64,000 nt of DNA from Agarivorans sp. Alg241-V36 (GCF_900537085.1 NZ_UNRE01000002.1:310289-374288), one strand, 5' to 3'; counted from the stretch's first letter, positions 17,082 to 26,581 are shown. Made by a program: numbers and translations. Notes: generated from the sequence alone by a model not told the origin.

Positions 17082-17555
17082 ATGCTTGAGCAAGCTTTAG
17101 TAATGGCTGCCGCTGTTAGTAGTGGTTTAGTTGCTGGCATTTTTGTGGCTTTTTCAAACTTTGTTATGCCAGCCTTAGCGCGAGTGAGCGCCAAACAAGG
17201 CTTAGCGGTGATGCAGAGCATTAATATTACTGTATTAAACCCAGGGTTTTTAGGGCTGTTTATGGGCGCAGCGTTACTCTCTTTAGCGCTTGTTGTTTGG
17301 CAGTTGTGGTTCTCTGTAGAGCTTAACCTTTGTTGGCTAGCGGGTAGCCTTTGTTACCTGCTTGGTTGTTTTGCGGTAACGGCTTTTGCCAATGTGCCAA
17401 GAAATAAAGCCTTGGCCTTAATTCCATTAAGTGATGAGCTAAATGAGCAACACAAACAGCAATGGCAGACTTATCTAGTAGAATGGACACGTTGGAATCA
17501 CCTGCGCAGTTTTGCTTCGGCGCTAGCGATGTTTTTGTTTATATTGGGCCTTTAA
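17082..17555 (+). CDS. DUF1772 (anthrone oxygenase-like) membrane protein
   Basis: A 157-residue protein with four hydrophobic helices. The DUF1772 hallmarks are FVMPAL near residue 30, LNPGFLGLFMGAALL, FANVPRNKAL and the C-terminal WTRWNHLRSFASALA. The family is related to fungal anthrone oxygenases, but bacterial members are uncharacterised. It starts 9 bp after the EamA transporter with a GGAGG-type site overlapping that stop, so the two form an operon. Confidence 0.8.
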   Translation: MLEQALVMAAAVSSGLVAGIFVAFSNFVMPALARVSAKQGLAVMQSINITVLNPGFLGLFMGAALLSLALVVWQLWFSVELNLCWLAGSLCYLLGCFAVTAFANVPRNKALALIPLSDELNEQHKQQWQTYLVEWTRWNHLRSFASALAMFLFILGL

Positions 17556-17610
17556 CAAACAGCCAGCTAACAAGCTGGCTGTTTATAGGTTTATTTGCTT
17601 GGCAAACTAG

Positions 17611-18123
17611 CTACTTATAGGCGCCGTCAGAGTATGTTAGCTCGTAGCTGTGCGAGTAAATTTCTAGAATATTGCCAAATGGGTCTTCCATGTAAATCAT
17701 TCGGTAAGGCTTTTCCCCTGGGTAGTAATAGCGAGGTTTAGCCATGCGCTTTTTACCACCCGCTGCGACCACTTTTTCTGCCAGTTCTTCCAGATTAGGA
17801 TCTTGAACGCAGAAGTGAAAAATTCCGGTTTTCCAGTATTCAAAGTTATCTTCTGGGTTCTCTTGGTTCTTAAACTCAAAGAGTTCTACTCCTATACGAT
17901 CGCCGGTGGAGAGGTGGGCGATACGAAAATGATCCCAGCCACTGCCAAACACGTCGGTACACATTTCACCAATGGCACTATCGTCTTCAACGATGTTGGT
18001 TGGCGGCATAATTAAATACCAACCTAGCACCTCGGTATAAAACTTAACGGCTGCCTCTAAATCAGGCACCGAGATGCCAATGTGTGAGAAGTTACGAGGG
18101 TAAGGTTGTTTGTTTTGGTTCAT
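17611..18123 (-). CDS. VOC (glyoxalase/bleomycin resistance) superfamily protein
   Basis: A 170-residue metalloenzyme-fold protein with two beta-alpha-beta-beta-beta modules. The first begins FSHIGISVPDLEAAVKFYTEVLGW and the second GIFHFCVQDPNLEELAEKVVAAGG. The end MIYMEDPFGNILEIYSHSYE is the usual VOC C-terminal strand with a metal-ligand Glu. Putative ligands are His14 in FSHIG, Glu in GVELFEF, His in IFHFC and Glu in ILEIY. Substrate unknown. It is divergent from a LysR gene, 94 bp away. Confidence 0.85.
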   Translation of the reverse strand: MNQNKQPYPRNFSHIGISVPDLEAAVKFYTEVLGWYLIMPPTNIVEDDSAIGEMCTDVFGSGWDHFRIAHLSTGDRIGVELFEFKNQENPEDNFEYWKTGIFHFCVQDPNLEELAEKVVAAGGKKRMAKPRYYYPGEKPYRMIYMEDPFGNILEIYSHSYELTYSDGAYK

Positions 18124-18217
18124 GATGTACTTCCTTGCATGGTTTGATGAACCAAGTGTAGTTCTGCATAATGAATCACGAGCTTATCTTTTAGGGTTTA
18201 TTCAATAAGGTTTTATT

Positions 18218-19096
18218 ATGATTAATATTGACTGGCTACAAACCTATTGCACGCTAATTGAAACCGGACACTTTACTCGAACCGCAGACAAGCTAGCGAT
18301 GACTCAGCCAGGGGTTAGCCAGCAAATTCGCAAGTTAGAGCAATACTACCAACAAGCTTTACTCCAGCGAGAAGGTAAGAGTTTCACCCTTACCGAAGCA
18401 GGCAAGCAAGTATATTTACAAGCGCAACAAACCTTAGCTCAGCTTAATCAACTTGAACTATCACTAAAACAAGATGACCCCTATGCTGGCTTGTGCCGCA
18501 TTGCTAGCCCCGGCAGTGTTGGCTTAAAGCTCTACCCCAACTTACTGAATCTACAGGTAAAGCATCCAGATTTGGTGTTTGACTACAAATTTGCGCCTAA
18601 TGCCAGCATTGAGCAAATGCTGGCTGATCGCCAGCTTGACCTCGGCTTTATTACCCGCCCCAGCACCTTAAGCGAGTTGTCTACCCAAGTTTTTGCAGAA
18701 GAAGCGTTGGTATTGGTTACGCCGGCACAGTATAAGAATCCTAGCTGGAAGGAACTATTGGATTTAGGTTATGTGGACCACCCCGACGGGGCGCATCATT
18801 CGCAATTGCTATTGTCGGCAAATTACGCGGAATTTGAGCAAACCAGTCAATTTAAACTGCGCGGTTTTTCCAACCAAATCGGCTTGATTTTGGAGCCGAT
18901 AGCCTTGGGTTTAGGTTTTACTGTTCTACCTGCGCATGCGGTAGCGGCTTTCGCCAAACCCGAGCTAATTTGTGCTAGCCGTTTAAGTCATCCAGTAAGT
19001 GAAACCATCTATTTGGTACAGCGTCGCTATCAGCGTTTAGCCGCTCGCTTTAACTTAGTGACCGATATTATGCAGCAGTGCTTAGCCCAAAGCTGA
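18218..19096 (+). CDS. LysR-family transcriptional regulator
   Basis: A 292-residue LysR protein. The winged helix covers residues 1-60 (FTRTADKLAMTQPGVSQQIRKLEQYYQQALLQREGKSFTLTEAG, in two parts around the recognition helix). The effector domain follows. It is divergent from the VOC-family gene and likely controls it. The ATG is preceded by AAGG. Confidence 0.87.
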   Translation: MINIDWLQTYCTLIETGHFTRTADKLAMTQPGVSQQIRKLEQYYQQALLQREGKSFTLTEAGKQVYLQAQQTLAQLNQLELSLKQDDPYAGLCRIASPGSVGLKLYPNLLNLQVKHPDLVFDYKFAPNASIEQMLADRQLDLGFITRPSTLSELSTQVFAEEALVLVTPAQYKNPSWKELLDLGYVDHPDGAHHSQLLLSANYAEFEQTSQFKLRGFSNQIGLILEPIALGLGFTVLPAHAVAAFAKPELICASRLSHPVSETIYLVQRRYQRLAARFNLVTDIMQQCLAQS

Positions 19097-19117
19097 GTTA
19101 ATTCTTACCGGATACAT

Positions 19118-19133
19118 TGTGATTAATATCACG
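19118..19133. promoter_or_regulatory. CRP-like site
   Basis: TGTGA-TTAATA-TCACG matches the CRP consensus in 9 of 10 core positions. It lies in the intergenic region about 235 bp upstream of the PEP-CTERM gene. The distance is long for direct activation, so its target is uncertain. Confidence 0.5.
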
Positions 19134-19365
19134 TTTAGCTTCCCGTTCACCTAAAAGCTAAAAAATGTAGAAACTGAGTTAACAAGCTATTGAAAATAAT
19201 GTTTATTATAATTCTTATGCTTTAATAACTGTCAGTTATTTTTACATGTATCAATTGATGGCTGTGGTTTTTTTACCTAAGTACATGTAAGTAAAGGTGT
19301 TGATATATAGGCATATTTTTTGCATTTACGCGCCTGCTAACAAACTAAAGCAAGGAAAGCGGAAA

Positions 19366-19878
19366 ATGAAACAAATAAAAAAAATCACTCTTTTCGCCAT
19401 GTTTATCTCAAGCATGGTATTTTCACAACAATCAGCAGCAACGGTAATTGCTCTAGATCCTCTAGAAGATGTGATTGTAAGCAGTGATATCTTTGATTGG
19501 GTATGGGCATCACCCTGTTCCGGCGGTTGTAGTCAGTTGGTCGACAACTGGGAATATGCCGGTGGTCTTTACGACGATGCACTTAATGCCGCCTTAGGTG
19601 TAAGCACTTGGCGTTTTGCTAGCGCACTAGAGCTTGCCAATGTCCCAGCTAAAAACTTATTTAGCAATGGTAATAAATGTGCAGCCCAGTACTTTGATAA
19701 TAGTCATAGCCATTGTGATTATAATGACCCGCTTGTAAGCACACCAAATGGCGGCTATCAAGATACTGTATTAGTGCGCCTTAATAACCTTTCTTTGCCT
19801 GCGCAAGTTAATGAGCCAGCTAGCTTGGCAATTATGTTATTAGGTTTATGTGGCTTAGTATTGCGCCGCAAAACTTAA
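19366..19878 (+). CDS. PEP-CTERM-type exported protein
   Basis: A 170-residue protein. ATG 19366 follows AAGGAAAGCGGAAA, so the longer frame from 19297 is unlikely. The signal peptide covers residues 1-25 (ending QQSAA). The C-terminus VNEPASLAIMLLGLCGLVLRRKT is a PEP-CTERM sorting signal: a Glu-Pro motif, a hydrophobic helix and a basic end. It is normally cleaved by an exosortase such as EpsH. The body has six cysteines and no recognised domain. No exosortase lies in the window. PEP-CTERM proteins are usually linked to exopolysaccharide. Confidence 0.8.
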   Translation: MKQIKKITLFAMFISSMVFSQQSAATVIALDPLEDVIVSSDIFDWVWASPCSGGCSQLVDNWEYAGGLYDDALNAALGVSTWRFASALELANVPAKNLFSNGNKCAAQYFDNSHSHCDYNDPLVSTPNGGYQDTVLVRLNNLSLPAQVNEPASLAIMLLGLCGLVLRRKT

Positions 19879-19914
19879 GCATAATCACTCAATCTATTTG
19901 AATTTTTTTGATTT

Positions 19915-19939
19915 AAGCCCGCACTATTGCGGGCTTTTT
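19915..19939 (+). terminator. intrinsic terminator after the PEP-CTERM gene
   Basis: AAGCCCGC and GCGGGCTT form the stem around a 6-base loop, followed by TTT. This is a good rho-independent terminator. Confidence 0.85.
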
Positions 19940-19963
19940 ACTTTTATCATATAAAGCTAATTA

Positions 19964-20225
19964 GGGTCTGTTGATCTTTGCTGATGGTTTTTTCAGCAAT
20001 TTGTTAGCCATTTAGGCAAGGCAGTGAGCGTGAAGTTGAGTGGGCTCAATAATCGCTCACTAACGCTAATTAAATGGCTAACAAATACTGCCCGGAGGGT
20101 TCGGATAAGCGAACTTTACTCTTTGTTGAACACTTCTTACTTAGCCCACTAGGTTTCAAAGTGTTCGCCGCGATTAAAGTCCGCTTATCTCGAACAAAAT
20201 TTCAACACCAAAGGTCAACAGACCC
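19964..20225 (-). mobile_element. 262-bp MITE, copy 2 (inverted relative to copy 1)
   Basis: Read on the minus strand it aligns with 14010-14271 over its full 262 bp. Ends are GGGTCTGTTGATC and GGTCAACAGACCC. Flanks are TTA on both sides, consistent with a 3-bp duplication. The internal 16-bp arms (19999-20014 and 20071-20086) again pair perfectly although both differ from copy 1 at one paired position, a compensatory change. No ORF. It lies 26 bp upstream of the next gene and may carry or disturb its promoter. Confidence 0.85.
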
Positions 20226-20251
20226 TTAGGACTATCGAGAGAGTTAGCAGG

Positions 20252-20857
20252 ATGCTAAAGGCCACCCCATTAGCCAAACAACTTAAAACCGGCGACTTGG
20301 TGTTTTTTTCTGGTAAAGGTTTAGGTAGTGACATTATTCGCTACGGTACCTTTAGTAAGTGGACCCATGTTGGAATGGTGCTGGAATTAGAAGGCTACGA
20401 TTTTGTCACCTTATGGGAAGCCATTCCCGATTCCAAAGACACCTGCTTATATACTAAGCAAGCCAGTAACGGTGTGCAGGTAGTACCGCTTCATCAGCGA
20501 GTGAAACAGCATTTGGGGAGTATTTCTATTCGCCAATTACTCGGTGGGAATTTGTCCGGCGAACACTTAGCTAAGTTAATGCAATTGCTTGAGCGCTTGA
20601 AGCTGCGCCATTATGAACAAGACTTTTGGGAACTAGCTCGAGCGGGTTGGGAAGGTCCATTTGGTGAGAATCAAGAAAACTTAGATTCACTGTTTTGCAG
20701 TGAGTTGGTTGCCGCGGCTTATCAGCACATTGGCCTATTAGATAAACACAAGCCCTCTAATGAATACACGCCAGCTAATCTGTCAGAAAAACAGCTTACC
20801 CAACTAAATGATGGCTTTTATTTATCACCAGAAATAGATTTGTTTTCAGATATATAA
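20252..20857 (+). CDS. YiiX/NlpC-P60-like cysteine hydrolase
   Basis: A 201-residue protein of the permuted papain-like (YiiX/YebB, LRAT-related) type. GDLVFFSGKG is followed by the His-containing WTHVGMVL (His about residue 47). LDSLFCSELVAAAYQHIGLL carries the probable nucleophile Cys (about 150). Members act on amide or ester bonds in cell-wall or lipid substrates. No signal peptide is visible. The MITE copy ends just upstream. Confidence 0.72.
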   Translation: MLKATPLAKQLKTGDLVFFSGKGLGSDIIRYGTFSKWTHVGMVLELEGYDFVTLWEAIPDSKDTCLYTKQASNGVQVVPLHQRVKQHLGSISIRQLLGGNLSGEHLAKLMQLLERLKLRHYEQDFWELARAGWEGPFGENQENLDSLFCSELVAAAYQHIGLLDKHKPSNEYTPANLSEKQLTQLNDGFYLSPEIDLFSDI

Positions 20858-20877
20858 ACAACACTTTGTGTAAAAAG

Positions 20878-20941
20878 GACGCTTTGGCTAATTAGCGAAA
20901 CGAGAACAGGCTAGCTAATTAGGCTTACCTGCCAAAGCGTC
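20878..20941. terminator. nested inverted repeat between convergent genes
   Basis: The outer arms GACGCTTTGGC and GCCAAAGCGTC (11 bp, perfect) enclose inner arms CTAATTAGC and GCTAATTAG (9 bp, perfect). It lies between the convergent hydrolase and efflux genes, so it is probably a bidirectional terminator. No clear T-run. Confidence 0.6.
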
Positions 20942-20954
20942 AACATGACCAAAC

Positions 20955-22427
20955 TTATTGCATCGTCCAGTCACCCCCTAAACTTTTATGTAGGCCAACA
21001 ATGGTGTTAGCTGTTTGCAGTTGAGCAAGCACTTGTGCGTCTTGCAGCAAATTTTGCTGGCGTTGTGCATCGAGTACTGCCAAGTGGTCCAGTAGGCCAG
21101 CTCGGTATAGCGAGTTAGCTTTACTTAAAGCGAGATCGGCTTGGCTACTCGCATGGTCGATGCTTTGAGCAAATACTTGGCTGTTGCCGTAGGCCATTAA
21201 CATGGTTTCTACTTCCACAAAGGCTGCATTTACCGTTTGTTGATAATGTAGGGCGCTGTTATTAAACCGCTGCTGCTGCATATCTATTAAGGCATCGTTT
21301 CGTCCGCCGTCAAACAAGGTCCATTGCACACCTATACTCGCCAGCCAAGTGGCTGAGTCTGCTTTGAATAAATCATCAAAGTTCTCAGCACTTAGGCCCG
21401 GCCCACCCGTTAAGAAAAAGCGTGGGTAGCCAGCCACCATACTGGCCGCTAGCTCTTGATTTACCGCCGCCATTTCACGTTCGGCAATGTTGATGTCCGG
21501 ACGCTGGTTAAGTAAATCAGAAGGTAGACCTAATGGGATAAGCCCTTCAAAGTTTGGCAGGGCTTCTGGCTCCCCAAGTTGCTCTGCCAAGCTGGTAGGT
21601 GTTTGTGCAAGCACTAAGGCCATGCGATTTAAGTGAACGCTTTCCGCGCTGTTAAGTTGGGGCAGGGCGGCACGGCTTAAGGCCAGTGCACTCTCGGCTT
21701 TTGCCACATCCATGTCAGAACCATAACCGCTGGCACTAAGTGACTTAACCAGTTTTAGTACGGTTTCTTGCTCACTAATATTACGTTTGGCAATGGCTAT
21801 GCGTTGTTGAGCGCCGCGGTATTGCAGGTAGTTATTAATGATCTCTGCACTTACCAAGGTGTGCATGCCTTGATGATAAATCTCAGCCTGCTCACCTCTA
21901 ATCTCGGCAGCCTTAACTTGTTTGTCTATGCGGCCAAATAGATCCATTTCCCAGCTTACATTTACGCCGGCAAAAAAGCCGCCGTTTTGGCGCTCAATTA
22001 AGTCGAACTCTCCGCCCGATATGGGATTTTCAATACCGAACGCTGGACCAGCTAAAGGATCGTTTTTACTGAGTTGGTAGCTGGTATAGCCACCGCCCAA
22101 GTTTACGGTGGGTACTTTAAATGACGCTACCGCACTGCGGTAAGCTTGCGCCGCTTGAACGCGATTGGCCGCCATTTTGATGTTTAAATTCTGTTGCTGA
22201 GCTTGCACCACCAAGTCATTCAAAAGCGGATCGTTAAACTGTTGCCACCAACCGGCCTCAAGGTTTTGTTGGTTAACAAACTGATTAGCGTGCTGATCCG
22301 AATAAATTGAATCCATTTCAGCATCTGGCATTTGGTATTCGGGCGAACTAGCACAAGCCGTTGCTAATACCGAGATCACCATTATCGAAAGCGCTTTGCG
22401 CTTAGTTAAAGGCTTAGTTTTGTTCAT
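20955..22427 (-). CDS. outer-membrane efflux lipoprotein (NodT/TolC-like)
   Basis: A 490-residue outer-membrane factor. The signal peptide ends in a lipobox, VLATAC, with Cys25 as the lipidated residue. The body holds two outer-membrane-efflux repeats rich in helical NALA-type segments, for example LAEREMAAVNQELAAS. The PDINIAEREMA segment is typical of the NodT family. Its start overlaps the RND pump gene by 14 bp. It closes the tripartite efflux operon MFP-RND-OMF. Confidence 0.92.
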   Translation of the reverse strand: MNKTKPLTKRKALSIMVISVLATACASSPEYQMPDAEMDSIYSDQHANQFVNQQNLEAGWWQQFNDPLLNDLVVQAQQQNLNIKMAANRVQAAQAYRSAVASFKVPTVNLGGGYTSYQLSKNDPLAGPAFGIENPISGGEFDLIERQNGGFFAGVNVSWEMDLFGRIDKQVKAAEIRGEQAEIYHQGMHTLVSAEIINNYLQYRGAQQRIAIAKRNISEQETVLKLVKSLSASGYGSDMDVAKAESALALSRAALPQLNSAESVHLNRMALVLAQTPTSLAEQLGEPEALPNFEGLIPLGLPSDLLNQRPDINIAEREMAAVNQELAASMVAGYPRFFLTGGPGLSAENFDDLFKADSATWLASIGVQWTLFDGGRNDALIDMQQQRFNNSALHYQQTVNAAFVEVETMLMAYGNSQVFAQSIDHASSQADLALSKANSLYRAGLLDHLAVLDAQRQQNLLQDAQVLAQLQTANTIVGLHKSLGGDWTMQ

Positions 22428-25400
22428 GGTTAAGCTCCGAACTTACTGTTAGATCTTGTTCTTTAGGTGCTGTTTTGGGCTCACGGTAAAAGATCCGATA
22501 CCAAGCAGGCATGATGATTAATGACAAGAAGGTCGCCACCACTAAACCGCCAATAATAATGGCTGCCATTTGGTCAAATAGGCGGTCGCTTAGCAGCGGT
22601 ACCATGCCCAATACTGTGGTTAGCGCGCCCATAGAAATTGCCATGGTGCGGTTGATTGTGGCCTCTACTATGGCTTCGCTAATGCCTTTACCTTGTTTAC
22701 GCTCTAACTCAATTTGATCTATTAGCACGATACCGTTTTTGATGATCATTCCCGATAAGGCCACGGCACCGGTGAGCGCCATAAAACCAAAGGGTTTATC
22801 GAAGAAGAACAGCGTCCAAGCACAACCAATGGCGGCTAGCGGCAAGGTAATGAGAATAATTGCAGGTTGTTTAAAGCCGTTAAATAGCGCCACCATAATG
22901 ATGACCATCATTAAGGTTGCTTTTGGAATTTGGCTCAAAGTATCGTCGATAGCGCGCTTCTCATCGTAATACTCGCCGCCCCATTCAAAGCTGTAACCAT
23001 AAGGTAATTCGATGGCTAAGATTTGCTCGGCTAACTCTTTACGTACATCTGAAGGCGTTTCCCCAAATACTGCTGCTTGGGCTGTAATAATCGGTACGCG
23101 ATTACGGCGCCAAATAATGCTTTGTTCTTCACGAGTTTCAAAGCCGTCGACCACTTGGCTAAGTGGCACACTGTGTAAACCTAAGATTGAGCGAACCGGG
23201 ATGTTGGCCAATTGAGCAATGTCGGTATCGCTGCTTTGAATCTTAATTGGCAGCGTTTCATCGCCTTGGCGTAGCGCACCCACTACAACACCACTTGAAG
23301 CACGTTGAATCGATAGCGCAACATCACTGCGATTAATGCCAGCACGGCGCATTTTTTCTTGGTTCATGATTGGCACCAGCTGTTTACTGCTTTGGCGCCA
23401 GTCGTCACGTACATACTTGGTATTAGGGTGAGCCTTAAAGATAGCTTGTGCTTGATCTGACAAGTCTTGCAGTACTTGCGGATCAGGTCCTTTAAAGCGT
23501 GCTTCAATGGCAAACTTGTCTTTAGTTGCCAGTTTTAGGTTTCTAAAGCGTGGCTCAGCGTTTGGAAACTGAGTCATTAGCCATTGATCACCACGTTCGA
23601 TGAGCCCATTAATAGCCTCATAGCTGCTAACGTTAATAAGAACTTGGCCATAGCTGCTGTCAAAAGGTTCTGGTTCAACGGTAACTGAAAAGCGCGGCGC
23701 ACTAGCACCGATATAGCTGGAAATACTGCTCACTTCTGGCTGCTCTAGTAGCCACTTTTCAATCACTTTCATGTCTCGAGATACCACCTCGGTTTGTCCG
23801 CCATTGGGCAGCCAGTAATCAAGAAACAAGATCGGTCTATCAGAGCCAGGCATAAAGTTAATCGCGATTTTAGGCACGATTAAGGCAGTAACCAATAGCG
23901 CTGGAATAATGCAAGCAATAGCACTAAAAGGTTTAGCCACTACCCAGTTAAGCACGCGACGAGAGTAGATAGCTAACTTAGGTTCTGCTTGGTTTGGCTG
24001 CTTAAGCTTAGGTTTGATAAAGGCCCAGCACATAAGCGGTGTTAGCGTCATGGCAATCAACCAAGAAAGCAACAATGAGCTACATAGTATTTGAAAGACT
24101 GAAATTGAAAATTCAGCCGCGTCGGTTTGCGAAAGCAGCACCGGAGTCGCACCCATAATCGCAATCACTGTAGCGGCTAATAAGGGAATAGCGGTTTCTT
24201 TTACACTGCTGGTCGCGGCTTGGTAACGCTCTATACCTTGGTTCAATTTGGCTTTGAACATATCGGTGATCACAATGGCGTTATCAACCAACATGCCTAG
24301 CGCTAGGATAAACGAACCTACCGATACCCGTTGTAAATCAATGCCCGCGATAAGCATGTAGATAAGGGTAATCAGCAAAGTGATTAACAAGCTACTACCC
24401 ACAATAGCAGCGCTGCGCATACCCATGAAAATCCAAAGTACTGCAACAACAATCACTATGCTTTCAACGAGATTGCTTACGAAGTTATTGATGGACTTTT
24501 GTACTTCGTCGGGCTGAAAGGCAATCGTGCCTACCTCGGTGCCCACAGGCAGTTCGCTAGTAAATTGCGCAATCACCTCTTTTAGCGTATCACCTAGGTC
24601 AACAACGTTAATGCCGTCTACTGGGCTTGCCGCCACGGTAATTGCGGTCTCGCCGTTATAGCGGCTTTGTGACAATGCTGGGGTTTGGTAATCCAAGTAA
24701 ACGTCGGCAATGTCGCCTAAGCGAATCAGGCCTGTTCCTAAGTCGGCCACACCAGATTTAAGCAATAGATTTTGAATGTCACTAATGCTTTCAAAGGTGC
24801 CGCTTTGGTTCACCCTTATCCGTTCTTCGCCCAGTTTAAAACTGCCTGAGTCCAGCACCATATTTTGGGTAGTTAACTGATTAAATATTTGTGCTGTAGA
24901 GAGTTGATGTTCGGCTAAGCGCTCAGTAGGTAGGTCAATATTAACGATTTGCTGAGGAACTCCATGAAGCTCAACCTTTTTGATCCCTTCAACGGCTTTT
25001 AAACGGCGTTGTAGTTCTTTTGCATGGGCTTTTAGCTCGGCAGGAGAAGCGTCGTCACTGTGCACCGCAAACAGCATTCCGTACACTTCAGAGAACTCGT
25101 CTTGCACAATACTGATTTGAGCAGTCGGCGGAAGCTCCAACTTTACATCGTTAACTTTACGACGCAGTAAATCCCATTGCTGAGGGAGCTCTTCCGATAA
25201 AGTACTCTCTTTTAGATCAACAAAAATCATTGAGCTGCCAGGGCGAGAAAGGCTGCGTAACTTCCAAACCGCGCCCATTTCTTGTAGGCGAGTTTCTATC
25301 TTATCGGTAACCTGTAGCTCAACTTCTTGTGCTGACGCGCCCGGGTACAAAGTCACCACTACCGCGCTTTTTACGGTGAATGAGGGGTCTTCTAATTTAC

Positions 25401-25497
25401 CTAAACCAATGTATGAACCAATGCCTGCAATAATGCATAACACGGTAAAAAAGCATACAAAGGTGCGTTGGCGAATAGCGAATTCTGCGAGGTTCAT
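22414..25497 (-). CDS. RND efflux pump permease
   Basis: A 1027-residue proton-driven inner-membrane pump of the AcrB/HAE superfamily. ATG 25497 (MNLAEFAIRQRT) is chosen over the upstream frame. A first transmembrane helix, a large periplasmic loop, a block of helices (about 335-530), a second periplasmic loop and the final helices are seen. LALGMLVDNAIVITDMFKA is the TM4 segment with the proton-relay Asp. It is divergent from the main AcrB-type drug pumps and resembles the VexF/MexK-like groups. Substrate unknown. Confidence 0.93.
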   Translation of the reverse strand: MNLAEFAIRQRTFVCFFTVLCIIAGIGSYIGLGKLEDPSFTVKSAVVVTLYPGASAQEVELQVTDKIETRLQEMGAVWKLRSLSRPGSSMIFVDLKESTLSEELPQQWDLLRRKVNDVKLELPPTAQISIVQDEFSEVYGMLFAVHSDDASPAELKAHAKELQRRLKAVEGIKKVELHGVPQQIVNIDLPTERLAEHQLSTAQIFNQLTTQNMVLDSGSFKLGEERIRVNQSGTFESISDIQNLLLKSGVADLGTGLIRLGDIADVYLDYQTPALSQSRYNGETAITVAASPVDGINVVDLGDTLKEVIAQFTSELPVGTEVGTIAFQPDEVQKSINNFVSNLVESIVIVVAVLWIFMGMRSAAIVGSSLLITLLITLIYMLIAGIDLQRVSVGSFILALGMLVDNAIVITDMFKAKLNQGIERYQAATSSVKETAIPLLAATVIAIMGATPVLLSQTDAAEFSISVFQILCSSLLLSWLIAMTLTPLMCWAFIKPKLKQPNQAEPKLAIYSRRVLNWVVAKPFSAIACIIPALLVTALIVPKIAINFMPGSDRPILFLDYWLPNGGQTEVVSRDMKVIEKWLLEQPEVSSISSYIGASAPRFSVTVEPEPFDSSYGQVLINVSSYEAINGLIERGDQWLMTQFPNAEPRFRNLKLATKDKFAIEARFKGPDPQVLQDLSDQAQAIFKAHPNTKYVRDDWRQSSKQLVPIMNQEKMRRAGINRSDVALSIQRASSGVVVGALRQGDETLPIKIQSSDTDIAQLANIPVRSILGLHSVPLSQVVDGFETREEQSIIWRRNRVPIITAQAAVFGETPSDVRKELAEQILAIELPYGYSFEWGGEYYDEKRAIDDTLSQIPKATLMMVIIMVALFNGFKQPAIILITLPLAAIGCAWTLFFFDKPFGFMALTGAVALSGMIIKNGIVLIDQIELERKQGKGISEAIVEATINRTMAISMGALTTVLGMVPLLSDRLFDQMAAIIIGGLVVATFLSLIIMPAWYRIFYREPKTAPKEQDLTVSSELNHEQN

Positions 25498-25498
25498 C

Positions 25499-26581
25499 TT
25501 AGCCCTCCTTCGCATCTAAAAGATGGCCGACTTGTTGCCCTTCGTTTAAGTAGCGACTGCCAGCTACGATGATTTTATCTGCCTCGTTAAAATCACCGCT
25601 TACACATACTTGCTGCTGAGTTTGGTTAACAATCTCGCTGGCTACCGCCTCAACCCTTTGATTGTTTACGCGGTAAACCTTGGCATTAGCACCATCAAGA
25701 ATTAAGGCTGAATGGGGCAAACAGTAACGTGCTTGTTCCAACTGAGGCTGCGCTAAGGTCAACTGGATGGGTTTGCCGGGGTAAACATCATCTGTGGTTT
25801 TCTCAAGGCTAAGTTTTACGGTGTAGGTTTGCTTAATTAAGTCCGGCACCGTAGCAATTTCGCTCACCTTAGCGTTTAGCTCATCGGAACTTTGGTGCCA
25901 GCTTATTTGCGCACTTTGGCCCATTTGGAAGGCGCTAATTTGGTTTTCTGGTACATCTATCACCGCTTCCAACTGCTCTGGCTGGTGCAAAGTAAATACG
26001 CGTAATGCGGGCACGGCTTGTTCGTGCTCTTCGGCAAAGCGCTGCGCGATTACCCCATCAAACGGCGCACGTAATTCGGTGTAGCGAAGTGCATCTTTAG
26101 CCCGCTGAATGTTTTGATTTACCACTTCAACGGTGGCGTCGGCTCGCTGCTTGCCACTTAAGGCGCGATTTAGGTTAACTGGCGCAATAGCGTTGTCTTG
26201 TGAGGCTTGCTCAACCCGTTGGTATTCGTTGTGAGCCAGTGCTTGAGCTGATTTTGCTTCCAGCAGTTTGGCTTCTAGCTCTAGCAGGCTCACTTGGTAG
26301 TCGTGCGGATCTAAGCGCGCCAGCACTTGCCCTTTGCTTACCGACTGCCCGTTAGTCACCAGAATGTCTTGAATGGTTCCCGGAACACGAAAGGCCAGCT
26401 TTGAGCTAGTGCTCGATTGCAATACGCCATTGTAGTAGCTGCTATTTGCCTGCTTGGCGGCACTTAAGCTAATAACCTTAACAGGGCGCAGTTGTACATT
26501 ACCGATTTCTGAGGTTTGTTCATTGCTGCATGCACTTAGCAAAGTAGCGCTTAATGCTATAGCGAGATAGGAGTATTTCAT
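25499..26581 (-). CDS. RND periplasmic adaptor (membrane fusion lipoprotein)
   Basis: A 360-residue membrane fusion protein. ATG 26581 starts MKYSYLAIALSATLLSACSN, with a lipobox and Cys18, so the longer frame is not used. It is followed by a barrel-sandwich/lipoyl domain (GTIQDILVTNGQSVSKGQVLARLDPHDY), a hairpin coiled coil (about 100-160) and beta-barrel domains. The stop is 1 bp from the RND start. A LysR gene is 101 bp upstream on the same strand. Confidence 0.9.
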   Translation of the reverse strand: MKYSYLAIALSATLLSACSNEQTSEIGNVQLRPVKVISLSAAKQANSSYYNGVLQSSTSSKLAFRVPGTIQDILVTNGQSVSKGQVLARLDPHDYQVSLLELEAKLLEAKSAQALAHNEYQRVEQASQDNAIAPVNLNRALSGKQRADATVEVVNQNIQRAKDALRYTELRAPFDGVIAQRFAEEHEQAVPALRVFTLHQPEQLEAVIDVPENQISAFQMGQSAQISWHQSSDELNAKVSEIATVPDLIKQTYTVKLSLEKTTDDVYPGKPIQLTLAQPQLEQARYCLPHSALILDGANAKVYRVNNQRVEAVASEIVNQTQQQVCVSGDFNEADKIIVAGSRYLNEGQQVGHLLDAKEG

